A stretch of 64,000 bases of DNA from Streptomyces halobius (GCF_023277745.1 NZ_CP086322.1:2542001-2606000), one strand, 5' to 3'; counted from the stretch's first letter, positions 1 to 7,958 are shown. A program made the numbers and translations. Notes: a model not told the origin generated them from the sequence alone.

Positions 1-544
1 AGGAGTACGGATAGTCCCGCTCGTACGTACGGCGTGCGCGCTCCGGGATCGCCTCGCGGGTGATGCCGTGGGAGCCGTCGCAGCCGACCACGTAGTCGCA
101 GGTGAGGGTCTGTTCGCGGCCCTGATGGGAGTAGTGGATCCGCGGCCGGTCGGTATCCGCGCCCGTTACGGCGAGCGCTCGGGCCTCGAACAACAGCGGT
201 GCGCCGCCGTGGTCGAGTTGAAGCGCCATCAGGTCCTTCACCAGCTCCGTCTGGGGGTAGACCAGTACTCGGCGGCCGCCGGTCAGCTCCACGAAGTCGA
301 GCCGGTGGGCACGCCGGCCGTAGCGCAGCTCGATGCCGTCGTGGACCAGGCCCTCCCGGTCCATCCGCTCCCCCGCCCCGCAGGCGCGCAGCACGTCTGC
401 CGTGCCCTGTTCGAGGATGCCGGCGCGCTGCCGGTGCTCCACGTAGGAGCGGTCACGGTTCTCCAGGACGACGCAGTCGATGCCGGACTGGTGCAACAGC
501 CGCGCGAGGAGGAGGCCGGCGGGGCCGCCGCCGATGATGCCTAC
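1..544 (-). CDS. pobA: 4-hydroxybenzoate 3-monooxygenase (PobA-like), N-terminal part, cut by the window edge, start codon missing
   Basis: Flavoprotein aromatic hydroxylase that would convert 4-hydroxybenzoate to protocatechuate with NADPH and O2 in the cytoplasm. Reading the minus strand from base 544 gives VGIIGGGPAG (FAD-binding GxGxxG), then LLLARLLHQSGIDCVVLE, RAGILEQGTADVLR and, near the window edge, the family motif CDYVVGCDGSHGITREAIP. These match p-hydroxybenzoate hydroxylases in order and spacing. The family normally begins Met-Arg-Thr-x-Val-Gly-Ile-Ile; here the codons before Val read Q-S-A-A and belong to a repeat shared with bases 946-1028. No ATG/GTG/TTG lies in frame close by; the nearest is a GTG at 658-656 with no ribosome site, which would add about 38 low-complexity residues. 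The gene may therefore be untranslated or use an abnormal start. The C-terminal part lies outside the window. Confidence 0.8.
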
Positions 545-1033
545 CGCTGCGCTTTGCCTGGGCCGACTCTGTTCCCGCCGTTGTCGGCCCTCCCGCCGTG
601 GGGGTTCGTCCGCGGCGGGGTTGCGCCGTTTTCGGTCGTCCCGCCATTGCTCCCCCACTGTCTGAAGGGCGTGGGAGGTAGCCCCACGCTGCGGGCTGTT
701 GCCGCTGCGCGGGGCTGTTCGGCAGCGGTGCCGGACCTCCGGACTCCGTCCTGCGGTCCGGCCCCTCCCGATGGGGGTGGGAGAAAACCCGTGGGGGTAC
801 ACGTCGACGGTCATGTGCACCAGTGGATGCGACCACCAGGAGCAACCGCATACACAACGCGCGGCCCCACCGCGCTTTTCCACCCACCCGCGGGAGGGGA
901 CAGCCCGTAGGACGGAGTCCGGTGGGCTGTCCCCTCCCCGACAAACCCACGCCCGCCGCAGGCGAACCCCCTACGGTGGGGAAGCCGAAAACGGCGAGCA
1001 CCAAGCCGGCCCAGGCAAAGCGCAGCGGACAGC
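544..1033. repeat. Degenerate inverted-repeat region between pobA and aidB
   Basis: No believable gene lies here. Bases 544-622 match the reverse complement of 946-1028 over about 80 bp: both carry gctttgcctgggccg, then ccgccgtt(g/t)tcgg and a GGGGGTTCG(T/C)C(C/T)GCGGCGGG block. A second pair is 735-795 against 883-940, sharing ggactccgtcctgcggtccg or its close variant. The whole stretch therefore resembles two nested imperfect inverted pairs, as expected for degenerate palindromic repeats scattered in Streptomyces intergenic DNA or for a MITE-like remnant. The left outer arm runs directly into the pobA coding sequence at the codon for Val-Gly-Ile-Ile, and the 5' end of that gene is missing. 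No transposase was seen. Confidence 0.7.
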
Positions 1034-1089
1034 CGAAAACGGTGCAGGCACGCCGCGGGCGAGCAACCGTGTCGGCATAACGTGGCCCC

Positions 1090-2727
1090 ATGGCCACGCA
1101 TACCGTTACAAACCAACCCCCACCCCTCATCGGATACGACGTCTTCACCACCGACCCGGTCCTCACCGAGGGCATCACCCGATACGTAGCGGGCCCCCGC
1201 ATCGATGAGGTGCGGGAGGAGCTGAGCAGGCTCGGGCAGGCGGCGGGCTCGGCGCAGGCCCAGCGCTGGGGGGAGCAGGCAAACAGCAATCCACCGGTCC
1301 TGCGGACGCACGACCGTTACGGCCACCGCATCGACGAGGTGGAATTCCACCCGGCCTGGCACCGGCTGCTCGGTCATGCCGTCACGGCCGGCCTCACCGA
1401 CGCCTGGTCGCGGCCGGACGGCCACCTCCGCCGTACCGCCGGGTTTCTCGTATGGACGCAGGTCGAGGCCGGGCACGGCTGCCCGCTGTCGATGACCCAT
1501 GCGGCGGTGCCCGCGCTGCGCGCCGAGCCGGAGCTCGCGGCCGAGTGGGAGCCGAAGCTGACCTCGCGGATCTACGAGCGGGAACTGCGGCCGGTCGCCG
1601 AGAAGGGCGGTGCGCTGGCGGGCATGGCCATGACGGAGAAGCAGGGCGGCAGCGACGTACGCGCCAACACGACGCGCGCGGAGCCGCTGGCCGCGCCCGG
1701 CGAGTACGTACTGACCGGGCACAAGTGGTTCTGTTCGGCGCCGATGTCGGATGTCTTCCTGGTGCTGGCGCGGGCGCCGGGAGGGCTCACCTGCTTCCTG
1801 CTGCCGCGGGTGCTGCCGGACGGAACCCGTAACCCGTTCCGTATCCAGCGGCTCAAGGACAAGCTCGGGAACCGCTCGAACGCCTCGGCGGAGATCGAGT
1901 TCGACGGGCAGAGCTGGGCGCGCCGGGTCGGCGAGGAGGGGCGCGGGGTGGCGACGATCATCGAGATGGTCGCGGCGACCCGGCTGGACTGTGTCAGCGC
2001 CTCGGCCGCGGTGATGCGGCAGGCGGTGGCGCAGGCCGTGCACCACTGCGCGTACCGGGAGGCGTTCGGCGGTCCGCTGATCGACAAGCCGCTGATGCGC
2101 AATGTGCTGGCCGATCTGGCGCTGGAGTCGGAGGCGGCGACGACGCTCGCGCTGCGGCTGGCGGCCGCGTACGACGGGGGCACGGAGCAGGACCGGAACT
2201 TTCTGCGGCTGGCGGTGCCGGCCGCCAAGTACTGGGTGACCAAGCGCTGTACCCCGGTGGCGACGGAGGCGCTGGAGTGCCTGGGCGGCAACGGCTATGT
2301 CGAGGAATCGGGGATGCCGCGGCTGCTGCGGGAGGCGCCGCTGAACTCGATCTGGGAGGGCTCGGGCAACGTCCAGGCGCTGGATGTCCTGCGGGCGCTG
2401 CAACGCGAACCGGCCGCGCTGAACGCGGTCTTGACCGAGATCGGGGCGGCCCGCGGCGCGGATCACCGGCTGGACCGGGCGATCAAGGGGCTGCTCACCG
2501 AACTCGCCGACCTGGAGGGGATCGAGGGGCGTGCCCGGCGGCTGGTGGAGCGTCTGGCGCTGGTGCTGCAGGGCTCGCTGCTGGTGCGTTTCGCGCCGCC
2601 CGAGGTCGCGGACGCGTTCTGCGCGTCCCGGCTGGGCGGCGACGCGGGGGCGGCGTTCGGGACACTGCCGCACACGCTGGACCTGGCGGCGATCGTCGCG
2701 CGGGCGCGCCCGGTGCGGGACCTGTAG
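1090..2727 (+). CDS. aidB: AidB-type acyl-CoA dehydrogenase family protein
   Basis: Flavoprotein of the acyl-CoA dehydrogenase superfamily, subgroup AidB (isovaleryl-CoA dehydrogenase-like, linked in E. coli to protection against alkylated DNA). The 545-residue length is right for AidB. Visible features: N-terminal GYDVFTTDPVLTEGI typical of AidB; QVEAGHGCPLSMT; the FAD/substrate region GMAMTEKQGGSDVRAN and GHKWFCSAPMSDVFLVLAR; and the C-terminal ECLGGNGYVEESGMPRLLRE followed by NSIWEGSGNVQALD. These are hallmark acyl-CoA dehydrogenase motifs. The ATG at 1090 is the first sensible start although no clear ribosome site precedes it. The gene is monocistronic and is followed by a strong hairpin. 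A catabolic acyl-CoA dehydrogenase role cannot be excluded, but the N-terminal motif favours AidB. Confidence 0.9.
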   Translation: MATHTVTNQPPPLIGYDVFTTDPVLTEGITRYVAGPRIDEVREELSRLGQAAGSAQAQRWGEQANSNPPVLRTHDRYGHRIDEVEFHPAWHRLLGHAVTAGLTDAWSRPDGHLRRTAGFLVWTQVEAGHGCPLSMTHAAVPALRAEPELAAEWEPKLTSRIYERELRPVAEKGGALAGMAMTEKQGGSDVRANTTRAEPLAAPGEYVLTGHKWFCSAPMSDVFLVLARAPGGLTCFLLPRVLPDGTRNPFRIQRLKDKLGNRSNASAEIEFDGQSWARRVGEEGRGVATIIEMVAATRLDCVSASAAVMRQAVAQAVHHCAYREAFGGPLIDKPLMRNVLADLALESEAATTLALRLAAAYDGGTEQDRNFLRLAVPAAKYWVTKRCTPVATEALECLGGNGYVEESGMPRLLREAPLNSIWEGSGNVQALDVLRALQREPAALNAVLTEIGAARGADHRLDRAIKGLLTELADLEGIEGRARRLVERLALVLQGSLLVRFAPPEVADAFCASRLGGDAGAAFGTLPHTLDLAAIVARARPVRDL

Positions 2728-2771
2728 CAGCGCCCGGGGAGGGGCACGCAGCAGGACGGCCTACGGGCGTC

Positions 2772-2882
2772 GGCGCGGCGGCGGCTCCCCGTCCCCTCAA
2801 GGTGAGTCCGCCTCAAGGTGACTCCCCCTAGGGGGAGTCACCCCTCAACGGGACGGGGACAGGGGGTTACCGCCGCCGCGCC
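2772..2882. terminator. Long nested hairpin, probable bidirectional terminator
   Basis: Three nested inverted pairs lie between two convergent genes. The outer 13-bp arms 2772-2784 and 2870-2882 are perfectly complementary; a middle pair is ccccgtccc/gggacgggg; and the centre is a perfect 26-bp palindrome at 2817-2842 (ggtgactcccc, ctag, ggggagtcacc). Position after aidB and before the stop of the minus-strand gene suggests transcription termination for both strands. There is no U-tract, which is common in Streptomyces. Confidence 0.75.
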
Positions 2883-2925
2883 GGTCAGGGAGCGGTGCCG
2901 CGCCGACTCGGCGCCGCTCCCGGTC

Positions 2926-3339
2926 TCAGGGCCATCTCGGCGGATCGGTCGTGGTGCGCCCGCGAAGCGCCGCGTCGATGGCGACGATGATGTCGCCGTC
3001 GGGCGCGTCCGGCGGATAACCGACCAGCACGCCCCGGGCCTCGTAGTAGCGGATGACCCGGCAGGCCGTATCGGTGTGCGTCCGTACGGCCCCCTGGAGA
3101 TGGACGACGAGATCGGCGAAGGCCAGCGCGGGCAGCAGGCCGCCGACACCGGCCACCCGGTCGAGCAACTGGGGCGACCCGTCGATGACATAGCCGTCGT
3201 CAGGCAGGGGCGGACAGTTGACCAGGACGTCGACGGCGGGGATCCGGGGGACCCCGTAATGGCCCGCCAGCCGGGCGGCGCGTGCGATCCGCACCCCCTC
3301 GCCCGCACCGATCACCACGATGCGCGGAGCGATGGCCAC
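2926..3339 (-). CDS. Small adenylate-kinase-like protein with degenerate P-loop
   Basis: A 137-residue protein that I read as a reduced adenylate kinase/NMP kinase homologue. The start is the GTG at 3339-3337, preceded by a GGGGAGGGG ribosome site; it opens MAIAPRIVVIGAGEGVRIAR. Alignable elements in order: beta strand and P-loop position (GAGEGVR where the family has GxPGxGKGT), LAGHYGVPRIPAVDVL (family: LAxKYGxPHISTGDLL), DDGYVIDGSPQLLDR (family: GYLLDGFPRT), ADLVVHLQ, and a C-terminal IRYYEARGVLVGY (family: xxYYxxxGLLVxxD). The Walker A Lys and Thr are absent and the LID domain is missing, so normal phosphotransfer is unlikely. It could be a regulator or an evolutionary remnant under selection. 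It converges on aidB. Confidence 0.55.
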   Translation of the reverse strand: MAIAPRIVVIGAGEGVRIARAARLAGHYGVPRIPAVDVLVNCPPLPDDGYVIDGSPQLLDRVAGVGGLLPALAFADLVVHLQGAVRTHTDTACRVIRYYEARGVLVGYPPDAPDGDIIVAIDAALRGRTTTDPPRWP

Positions 3340-3599
3340 GATGGTGAGCCCCTCCCCCACGTGGTGCTGACGGTGCGTGCGGCCGACGGCGTCCTGGCGG
3401 ACCACCGATGGCCTCCGACGGGTGACCGGGCAACCTCGGTGCGGGACGCCATCGGCCGCGCACCACAGATTCCCCTGCACACGTCATAGGCCACAACGGT
3501 TGCACGACGTTGCGGTGGATCTGTGGAATGGCCCTTCCGGAACGGCCTGTTGACGGCACCATGGGCACGTCCAGACGATCAGTGCCCAACGGGAGCAGC
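3340..3599. promoter_or_regulatory. Divergent intergenic region (kinase-like gene / GAF regulator)
   Basis: About 260 bases between two divergent genes, so promoters for both should be here. An imperfect inverted repeat is visible around ccacaacg...cgttgcggtgg (near 3490-3517), which could be an operator for the GAF regulator acting on itself. No convincing -35/-10 pair could be fixed by eye. Confidence 0.3.
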
Positions 3600-4889
3600 G
3601 TGAGCGAGACACCGATCAACCGGGCCGTCTGGTCGGCCCGGGACATCCGCGAGACCACGCGCCGGCTCGCTTCGGTCCGTGAGGCCGCGCTCTCCGGCGA
3701 ACCGCCCCCGGACGGGCCGTCCGACGCGCCCCGCCAGGTGATCAGCGAATCCTGGCTCCGGGCGCTGGGCTCCGGCGTCGACCCGGAACGGGACAGCCAG
3801 CAACGCCTCCTGTCCGTCGCGGAGTTGGAGCACCGTCGGCACAACTCCCAGCTGACGACGGTGCTGCCGGTGCTGTACGACGGTCTGCTGTCGGCGTCCG
3901 ACGCGGCGCAGCAGATCATGGTGGTCACGGACGCGGACGGCCGGGTGCTGTGGCGGGAGGGCTGCGCGCCGGTCCGGCGGATGGCCGACCGGCTCGGTTT
4001 CGACAAGGGCGCCGACTGGACGGAGGGCGTCGTCGGCACCAATGCCATCGGCACCGCGCTGGTGGCCCGGCGCCCGGTGCTGGTGCATTCCGCGGAGCAT
4101 TTCGTCCGCGCCCACCATCAGTGGACATGTGCCGCCGCGCCGCTTCACGACCCGGGCGACGGACGCCTGTTGGGCACTGTCGACATCAGCGGCCCCGCGC
4201 ACACCTTCCATCCCACGACGCTCCCGCTGGTCTCCGCGGTCGCCCGGCTCGCGGAGGGCGAGCTGCGCACCCGGCACCAGCAGTCCCTGGAACGGCTGCG
4301 GTCGAGCGCGGCGCCGCTCCTCGCGCGGATCGGCGGGCGGGCGCTGGCCGTCGATCCGCACGGCTGGGTCGCGGGGGTCACCGGGATGACCCCGACGGAC
4401 CGGGTCGCGCTGCCCAAGGCGCCCGAGGCCGGTCCGCTGTGGCTGCCGCGGTACGGCATGTGCACGCTGGAACCGCTGCCCGGCGGCTGGCTGATCCGCG
4501 TCGGCCGTCAGGAACCGGCCGCCGGGCCGAGCCGGGTGCTGCTGGACGTCAGCGGCCGGGACGGCGCGAGCATCACCGTCACCGGTCCGGTCGGCGGCTG
4601 GTCGCATGAGCTGACCCCACGCCATGCCGAGCTGTTGTTCGTCCTCGCCACGCGTCCGGAGGGACGCAGCGCCGCCGAACTGGCGCAGGACCTGTTCGGC
4701 GACGGCGGCCGCACGGTCACCGTCCGCGCCGAACTGTCCCGGCTACGCCGCCATCTCGCGGGGCTCCTGGCCCATCGTCCGTACCGCTTCGCGGACGGCG
4801 TGCAGGTGGAACTCCGTCTGCCGGCGACGCCCGTGCAGCTGCTGCCGCAGTCAACGGCACCGGCGATAGCGGCGGCGAGGAGGGGGTAG
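3600..4889 (+). CDS. GAF-domain transcriptional regulator
   Basis: Probable sensor-regulator of about 429 residues. The N-terminal part (VWSARDIRETTRR...SESWLRALGSGVDP) is the helical lead-in of AcoR-like regulators. A GAF domain follows at about residues 75-230, with ITDADGRVLWREG-like sequence (MVVTDADGRVLWREGCAP), WTEGVVGTNAIGTAL, HSAEHFVRAHHQWTCAAAPLHDP and GTVDISGPAHTFHP. Unlike AcoR there is no sigma-54 AAA+ domain; instead the C-terminus (about 320-400, LTPRHAELLFVLATRPEG...LAQDLFGD...VRAELSRLRRHL) looks like a winged helix. The GTG at 3600 is preferred because GGGAG sits 5 bases upstream; an in-frame ATG at 3561 is possible. The GAF class often reacts to small organic molecules; the ligand is unknown. 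Confidence 0.8.
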   Translation: MSETPINRAVWSARDIRETTRRLASVREAALSGEPPPDGPSDAPRQVISESWLRALGSGVDPERDSQQRLLSVAELEHRRHNSQLTTVLPVLYDGLLSASDAAQQIMVVTDADGRVLWREGCAPVRRMADRLGFDKGADWTEGVVGTNAIGTALVARRPVLVHSAEHFVRAHHQWTCAAAPLHDPGDGRLLGTVDISGPAHTFHPTTLPLVSAVARLAEGELRTRHQQSLERLRSSAAPLLARIGGRALAVDPHGWVAGVTGMTPTDRVALPKAPEAGPLWLPRYGMCTLEPLPGGWLIRVGRQEPAAGPSRVLLDVSGRDGASITVTGPVGGWSHELTPRHAELLFVLATRPEGRSAAELAQDLFGDGGRTVTVRAELSRLRRHLAGLLAHRPYRFADGVQVELRLPATPVQLLPQSTAPAIAAARRG

Positions 4890-4985
4890 GGGCGGAAGCA
4901 GCATGGATGCAAAAGGCGGCGCCGGGACCTGGAACCACGCCAGGGCCATGAGGGATGGCCATCGCCCCCGGTTCTCGCCGCGAAA

Positions 4986-5903
4986 ATGCGGCCCCTCGGC
5001 CCTCCCTTTGGCGACCCCGCGCAGCTGCTGACCTGGGCCCGGCGCGCCGACACCACCCCGTTCACCGCCGTGGCCCTGCCCGGTCGGCCGGTGTTCGGCG
5101 CTCCTGAGCCGTTGATCACCCTGGCCACGCTGGCCGGCGCCACATCCCGGATCCGGCTCCAGGCCGAGGTTCCGCTCACCCCACCGCACGGTACGGAGCT
5201 GCTAGCCCAGCAGGCCGCCACCCTCGATCTGCTGACCGGCGGGCGCTTCACGCTCGGCTTCGGGCCGGGCGGCCGACCCGACGAGTGCGACGAGTGCGAC
5301 GACCGTGACGAGTGCGACGAGGGCGAGGACCACGACGGGGGTCCGGGCGCCGGTGCCTGCCTCCGTACCCGCAGCCGTCGGCTCGATGCGCGGATGGCGA
5401 CATTGCGGCGTATCCGGACGAGTGCGAAGCCCACCGGGGACGTCGGCCCCGCCCCCGCGCGCCCGGGGGTGCTCTTCGGCGGCGCCACGCCCACCGTCGC
5501 GGAACGCGTCGCCCGCTGGGGTGACGGCTTTGTCGGCGCCGCGCTCCCGTCCCAACAGATGGACCTGCTGTTCCGTTATGTGGAGACGGCCTGGGGCCGA
5601 GCCGGGCGTACCGGCCACCCGCGGCTGCTGGCCCAGGTCGATGTGGCGCTCGGACCACGGTCGACCGTCGATCGTGCCCGCCAGGCACTGCGTACGTACT
5701 ACCAGTCGCTCGGCCCCGCCGACCACATGGTGGACGGGATACTCACCAGCCGGGACGAGATCCGCGACGCGGTGGCCGGGTACACGGCGATCGGCGCGGA
5801 CGAAGTGCTCCTCCACTGCTGGTCATCCGATCCCGAGCAGATCGACCGGCTCGCCGACGCACTGTTTCCACCGGACGGCGATTGGCCGGGCATCGGCGAG
5901 TAG
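4986..5903 (+). CDS. Luciferase-like (LLM class) flavin-dependent oxidoreductase with Asp/Glu/Cys repeat insert
   Basis: A 305-residue member of the bacterial luciferase-like, F420 or FMN-dependent oxidoreductase superfamily. Supporting motifs: PEPLITLATLAGATSRIRL, LAQQAATLDLLTGGRFTLGFGPG (classic LLM signature), PGVLFGGATPTVAERVARWGDGFVGA and a C-terminal EVLLHCWSSDPEQIDRLAD. Substrate cannot be told from sequence. Immediately after the GFGPGG signature there is a Cys-rich acidic tract (residues about 99-115, DECDECDDRDECDEGEDHD) encoded by imperfect 9-base tandem repeats at about 5279-5330, where ordinary family members have a helix with a conserved Glu/Arg. The N-terminus is a little short compared with relatives and the ATG lacks a clear ribosome site. 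Confidence 0.75.
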   Translation: MRPLGPPFGDPAQLLTWARRADTTPFTAVALPGRPVFGAPEPLITLATLAGATSRIRLQAEVPLTPPHGTELLAQQAATLDLLTGGRFTLGFGPGGRPDECDECDDRDECDEGEDHDGGPGAGACLRTRSRRLDARMATLRRIRTSAKPTGDVGPAPARPGVLFGGATPTVAERVARWGDGFVGAALPSQQMDLLFRYVETAWGRAGRTGHPRLLAQVDVALGPRSTVDRARQALRTYYQSLGPADHMVDGILTSRDEIRDAVAGYTAIGADEVLLHCWSSDPEQIDRLADALFPPDGDWPGIGE

Positions 5904-6092
5904 CGGCATCGACCTCACAGATATCGCCTCGCGCACGTCGCCTCACAGATCTCACAGATAGCACCTCACGGATACCGCGTGCCCCACCCGTTCAGCCGTC
6001 TGCTGTCGCCGCTGTCCCGGCACGCCTCTAGCGTGCCGACAGCGGACGACGCACGCGGGGAACGCGACCGCGGGAGGAGCGGGAGGCACGCG

Positions 6093-6764
6093 ATGAGCCC
6101 GATGGGCGCACCGGAGGAGCGGCACCCGGAAACGCCCGGCCCGCACCGCCCCAAGTGGGGTGTGATCGCCCTGGTCGGTCTCACGGGTCTCGCCTTGGTG
6201 CGCAACGGGCTGTCTGACGAGGCCGACGGACCGCCGCAGCCGCACGGTGCCGTCCGGCGCGTCTCCCCCACCGACAGCCGCCCCGACGTGAGCGCGCCGG
6301 CCCCGCTGCCCCGTTCCGCCGCCGCCCGGGTGACCATCCCGTCGATCAAGGTGTCCGCCCCGGTCATCCCGGTGGGCCTGGACAAGGACGGCTGGATCGC
6401 CGCCCCACCACCCAAGAATCCCCGTCTCGCAGGCTGGTACAAAGACGCGCCTGCCCCGGGGGAGAACGGCACCGCCGTCGTCGTCGGCCATGTCGACAAC
6501 TTCAGCGGCCCCGCGGTCTTCTACGGGCTGGGCGGCCTGAAGAAGGGAAACACGATCCGGGTGACCCGTGAGGATGGCAGGACCGTGGTCTTCGAGGTCT
6601 ACGGCATCCAGGTCTTCGCCAAGAAGGACTTCCCGTCCAGGCAGGTCTACGGTGCCACCGGCCGCCCGGAGCTGCGCGTCCTGACCTGCGGCGGCGGCTA
6701 TTCCGCGAACAGCGGCTACGCGGGCAATGTGGTGGTCTTCGCCCGTATGACCGGAGTTGGGTAG
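6093..6764 (+). CDS. Class F sortase
   Basis: Membrane-anchored transpeptidase-like protein of about 223 residues that would cleave and attach cell-surface proteins; class F is the actinobacterial type whose natural targets are largely unknown. Start ATG 6093 is set by GGGAGG six bases upstream. A short hydrophobic segment WGVIALVGLTGLALV (about residues 22-36) gives an N-in membrane anchor, followed by a proline-rich linker. The sortase barrel follows: VTIPSIKVSAPVIPVGLD, catalytic His in VVVGHVD, and catalytic Cys in LRVLTCGGG, with the C-terminal NVVVFARMTGVG carrying the expected Arg. All three catalytic residues are therefore visible. No LPxTG-type substrate gene is adjacent. Confidence 0.9.
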   Translation: MSPMGAPEERHPETPGPHRPKWGVIALVGLTGLALVRNGLSDEADGPPQPHGAVRRVSPTDSRPDVSAPAPLPRSAAARVTIPSIKVSAPVIPVGLDKDGWIAAPPPKNPRLAGWYKDAPAPGENGTAVVVGHVDNFSGPAVFYGLGGLKKGNTIRVTREDGRTVVFEVYGIQVFAKKDFPSRQVYGATGRPELRVLTCGGGYSANSGYAGNVVVFARMTGVG

Positions 6765-6780
6765 CCGGGGCCCAAGGGTC

Positions 6781-6965
6781 GCCGTACGGGTCTCGCGCAC
6801 AGGCGCCGTACGGGTCTCGCGCACAGGCGCCGTACGGGTCTCGCGCACAGGCGCCGTACGGGTCTCGTGCACGGGCGCCGTACGGATGTCGAACGAATGC
6901 CGTACCGGATGCCGTACGGGTCTCGTGCCCGGCCTCGGCTCGTGCCCGGCCTCGGCTCGGGCCTG
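6781..6965. repeat. 24-bp tandem repeats downstream of the sortase gene
   Basis: Four consecutive 24-bp units start at 6781, 6805, 6829 and 6853, each beginning gccgtacgggtctcg; the first three are identical and the fourth has two changes. Degenerate gccgtac-containing units follow to about 6930, then a 17-bp unit (tcgtgcccggcctcggc) occurs twice at about 6930-6965. The stretch 6765-7158 otherwise shows no gene. There are no unique spacers, so this is a minisatellite and not CRISPR. Confidence 0.85.
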
Positions 6966-7158
6966 GCCCCGGCGCATGCCCGCTCTCGTCTCACGGCCGG
7001 TCTCGCTCCATGGACCTCTCGTCTCATGCCGGGCCACCGCCCCGCAGCCGCCCCGTCCCCTTCTCCGTCCCCTCCCTCCGTCCTCCCCCACCTCTCCGCC
7101 CCGTCTCACAGAACGGCCCAGCCCCCGCCCCCGGATTCCCGTGTGATGTGCTGACCGC

Positions 7159-7755
7159 ATGAGCACGAGCCACACGGTCACCACCTACTACCTCGAACAG
7201 ACCTCGCCCGCCGACCTTGCCCCCGCCGAGGGCCCGCCAGCCGAGCAGGGTGTCCGGATCGTCCGCTCCGAGATCCCGTCGCCCGAATTCAGCCGCTTCC
7301 TCTATACGGCGGTGGGCGGGGACATCCGGTGGACCGACCGGCTGTCGTGGTCGTACGCGCAGTGGGCGGAGTACCTGGGGCGGCCGGGCGTGGAGACCTG
7401 GGTGGCGTACGAGCGTGGCACACCGGCCGGGTTCGTCGAGCTCGACGCCCAGCCGGAGGGCGCGGTGGAGATCGCCTACTTCGGGCTGCTCCCGGCGTTC
7501 CAGGGACGCCGGATCGGCGGGGAGCTGCTCGCGTACGGGACCGCGCGGGCCTGGGATCTGGCGGAGCGCTGGCCGCAGCGGCCGAAGACCCAGCGGGTGT
7601 GGCTGCACACCTGCAGCGACGACGGGCCGCACGCGATGGCCAATTACCGGCGGCGCGGCTTCCGGCTGTACGACACCACGGTGACCGAGGAGCCCGAGGT
7701 GCCGGCCCCGGGCCCGTGGCCCGGCGCGGGACCGCGCACGCCCGCCGGAACGTGA
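7159..7755 (+). CDS. GNAT family N-acetyltransferase
   Basis: A 198-residue acetyl-CoA-dependent acetyltransferase of the GNAT fold; the acceptor is unknown. The core is at about residues 75-170: WVAYERGTPAGFVELDAQ (beta strands 2-3), VEIAYFGLLPAFQGRRIGGELLAYG (motif A, the Q-G-R-x-I-G-G acetyl-CoA pyrophosphate loop) and HTCSDDGPHAMANYRRRGFRLYD (motif B, the usual N-Y-x-R-x-G-F). The N-terminal 55 residues and Pro-rich tail are not conserved. It is transcribed toward the sulfur locus but separated from it by about 90 bases and a separate leader, so it is probably independent. Confidence 0.85.
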   Translation: MSTSHTVTTYYLEQTSPADLAPAEGPPAEQGVRIVRSEIPSPEFSRFLYTAVGGDIRWTDRLSWSYAQWAEYLGRPGVETWVAYERGTPAGFVELDAQPEGAVEIAYFGLLPAFQGRRIGGELLAYGTARAWDLAERWPQRPKTQRVWLHTCSDDGPHAMANYRRRGFRLYDTTVTEEPEVPAPGPWPGAGPRTPAGT

Positions 7756-7792
7756 TCGACGACACATCGTCTCGCACTGCGGGACAACGCTG

Positions 7793-7805
7793 TCCAAATA
7801 TTGGA
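7793..7805. promoter_or_regulatory. Candidate operator upstream of the sulfur-assimilation operon
   Basis: The sequence TCCAA-ATA-TTGGA is an inverted repeat with a 3-base spacer, lying about 43 bases before the leader-peptide start, in the place expected for a promoter operator. AT-rich sequence is rare here, which makes it stand out. The binding protein is unknown; a sulfur or cysteine-responsive regulator is inferred from context. Confidence 0.45.
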
Positions 7806-7847
7806 TAACGGTGGACTGCCCAGAGAGCGGCGTGCCACGCTTCCGTC

Positions 7848-7931
7848 ATGTCTACAGCTGGAATTGCCTTGGTGAGTCGGCGGCACGTCGACCTCGGCCG
7901 CATGTCCAGCGCCATCTGTCCGGCGGGCTGA
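7848..7931 (+). CDS. Cysteine leader peptide of the sulfite reductase operon
   Basis: A 27-residue open frame, MSTAGIALVSRRHVDLGR then MSSAICPAG and TGA, about 180 bases before the sulfite reductase start. The LVSRRHVDLGRxSSAICP pattern is the conserved actinobacterial putative leader peptide found in front of sulfate-reduction genes. The single Cys codon (TGT) near its end suggests that ribosome stalling at low Cys-tRNA could report cysteine supply. A short stem-loop at 7959-7978 follows. The attenuation mechanism is inference; the peptide family is recognised from memory. Confidence 0.75.
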   Translation: MSTAGIALVSRRHVDLGRMSSAICPAG

Positions 7932-7958
7932 CAGTCACAGCACCACTGCCTCGCACGC

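Noticed and set aside
811..2673. A 620-codon minus-strand open frame over aidB
   Set aside because: Antisense shadow of the AidB gene; composition is Arg/Pro/His-rich and without motifs.
3510..3599. N-terminal extension of the GAF regulator from ATG 3510
   Set aside because: It lacks a ribosome site and reaches into the promoter region of the divergent gene; GTG 3600 with GGGAG upstream is better.
6781..6876. Possible CRISPR array
   Set aside because: The 24-bp units are directly adjacent with no unique spacers and no cas genes are present.
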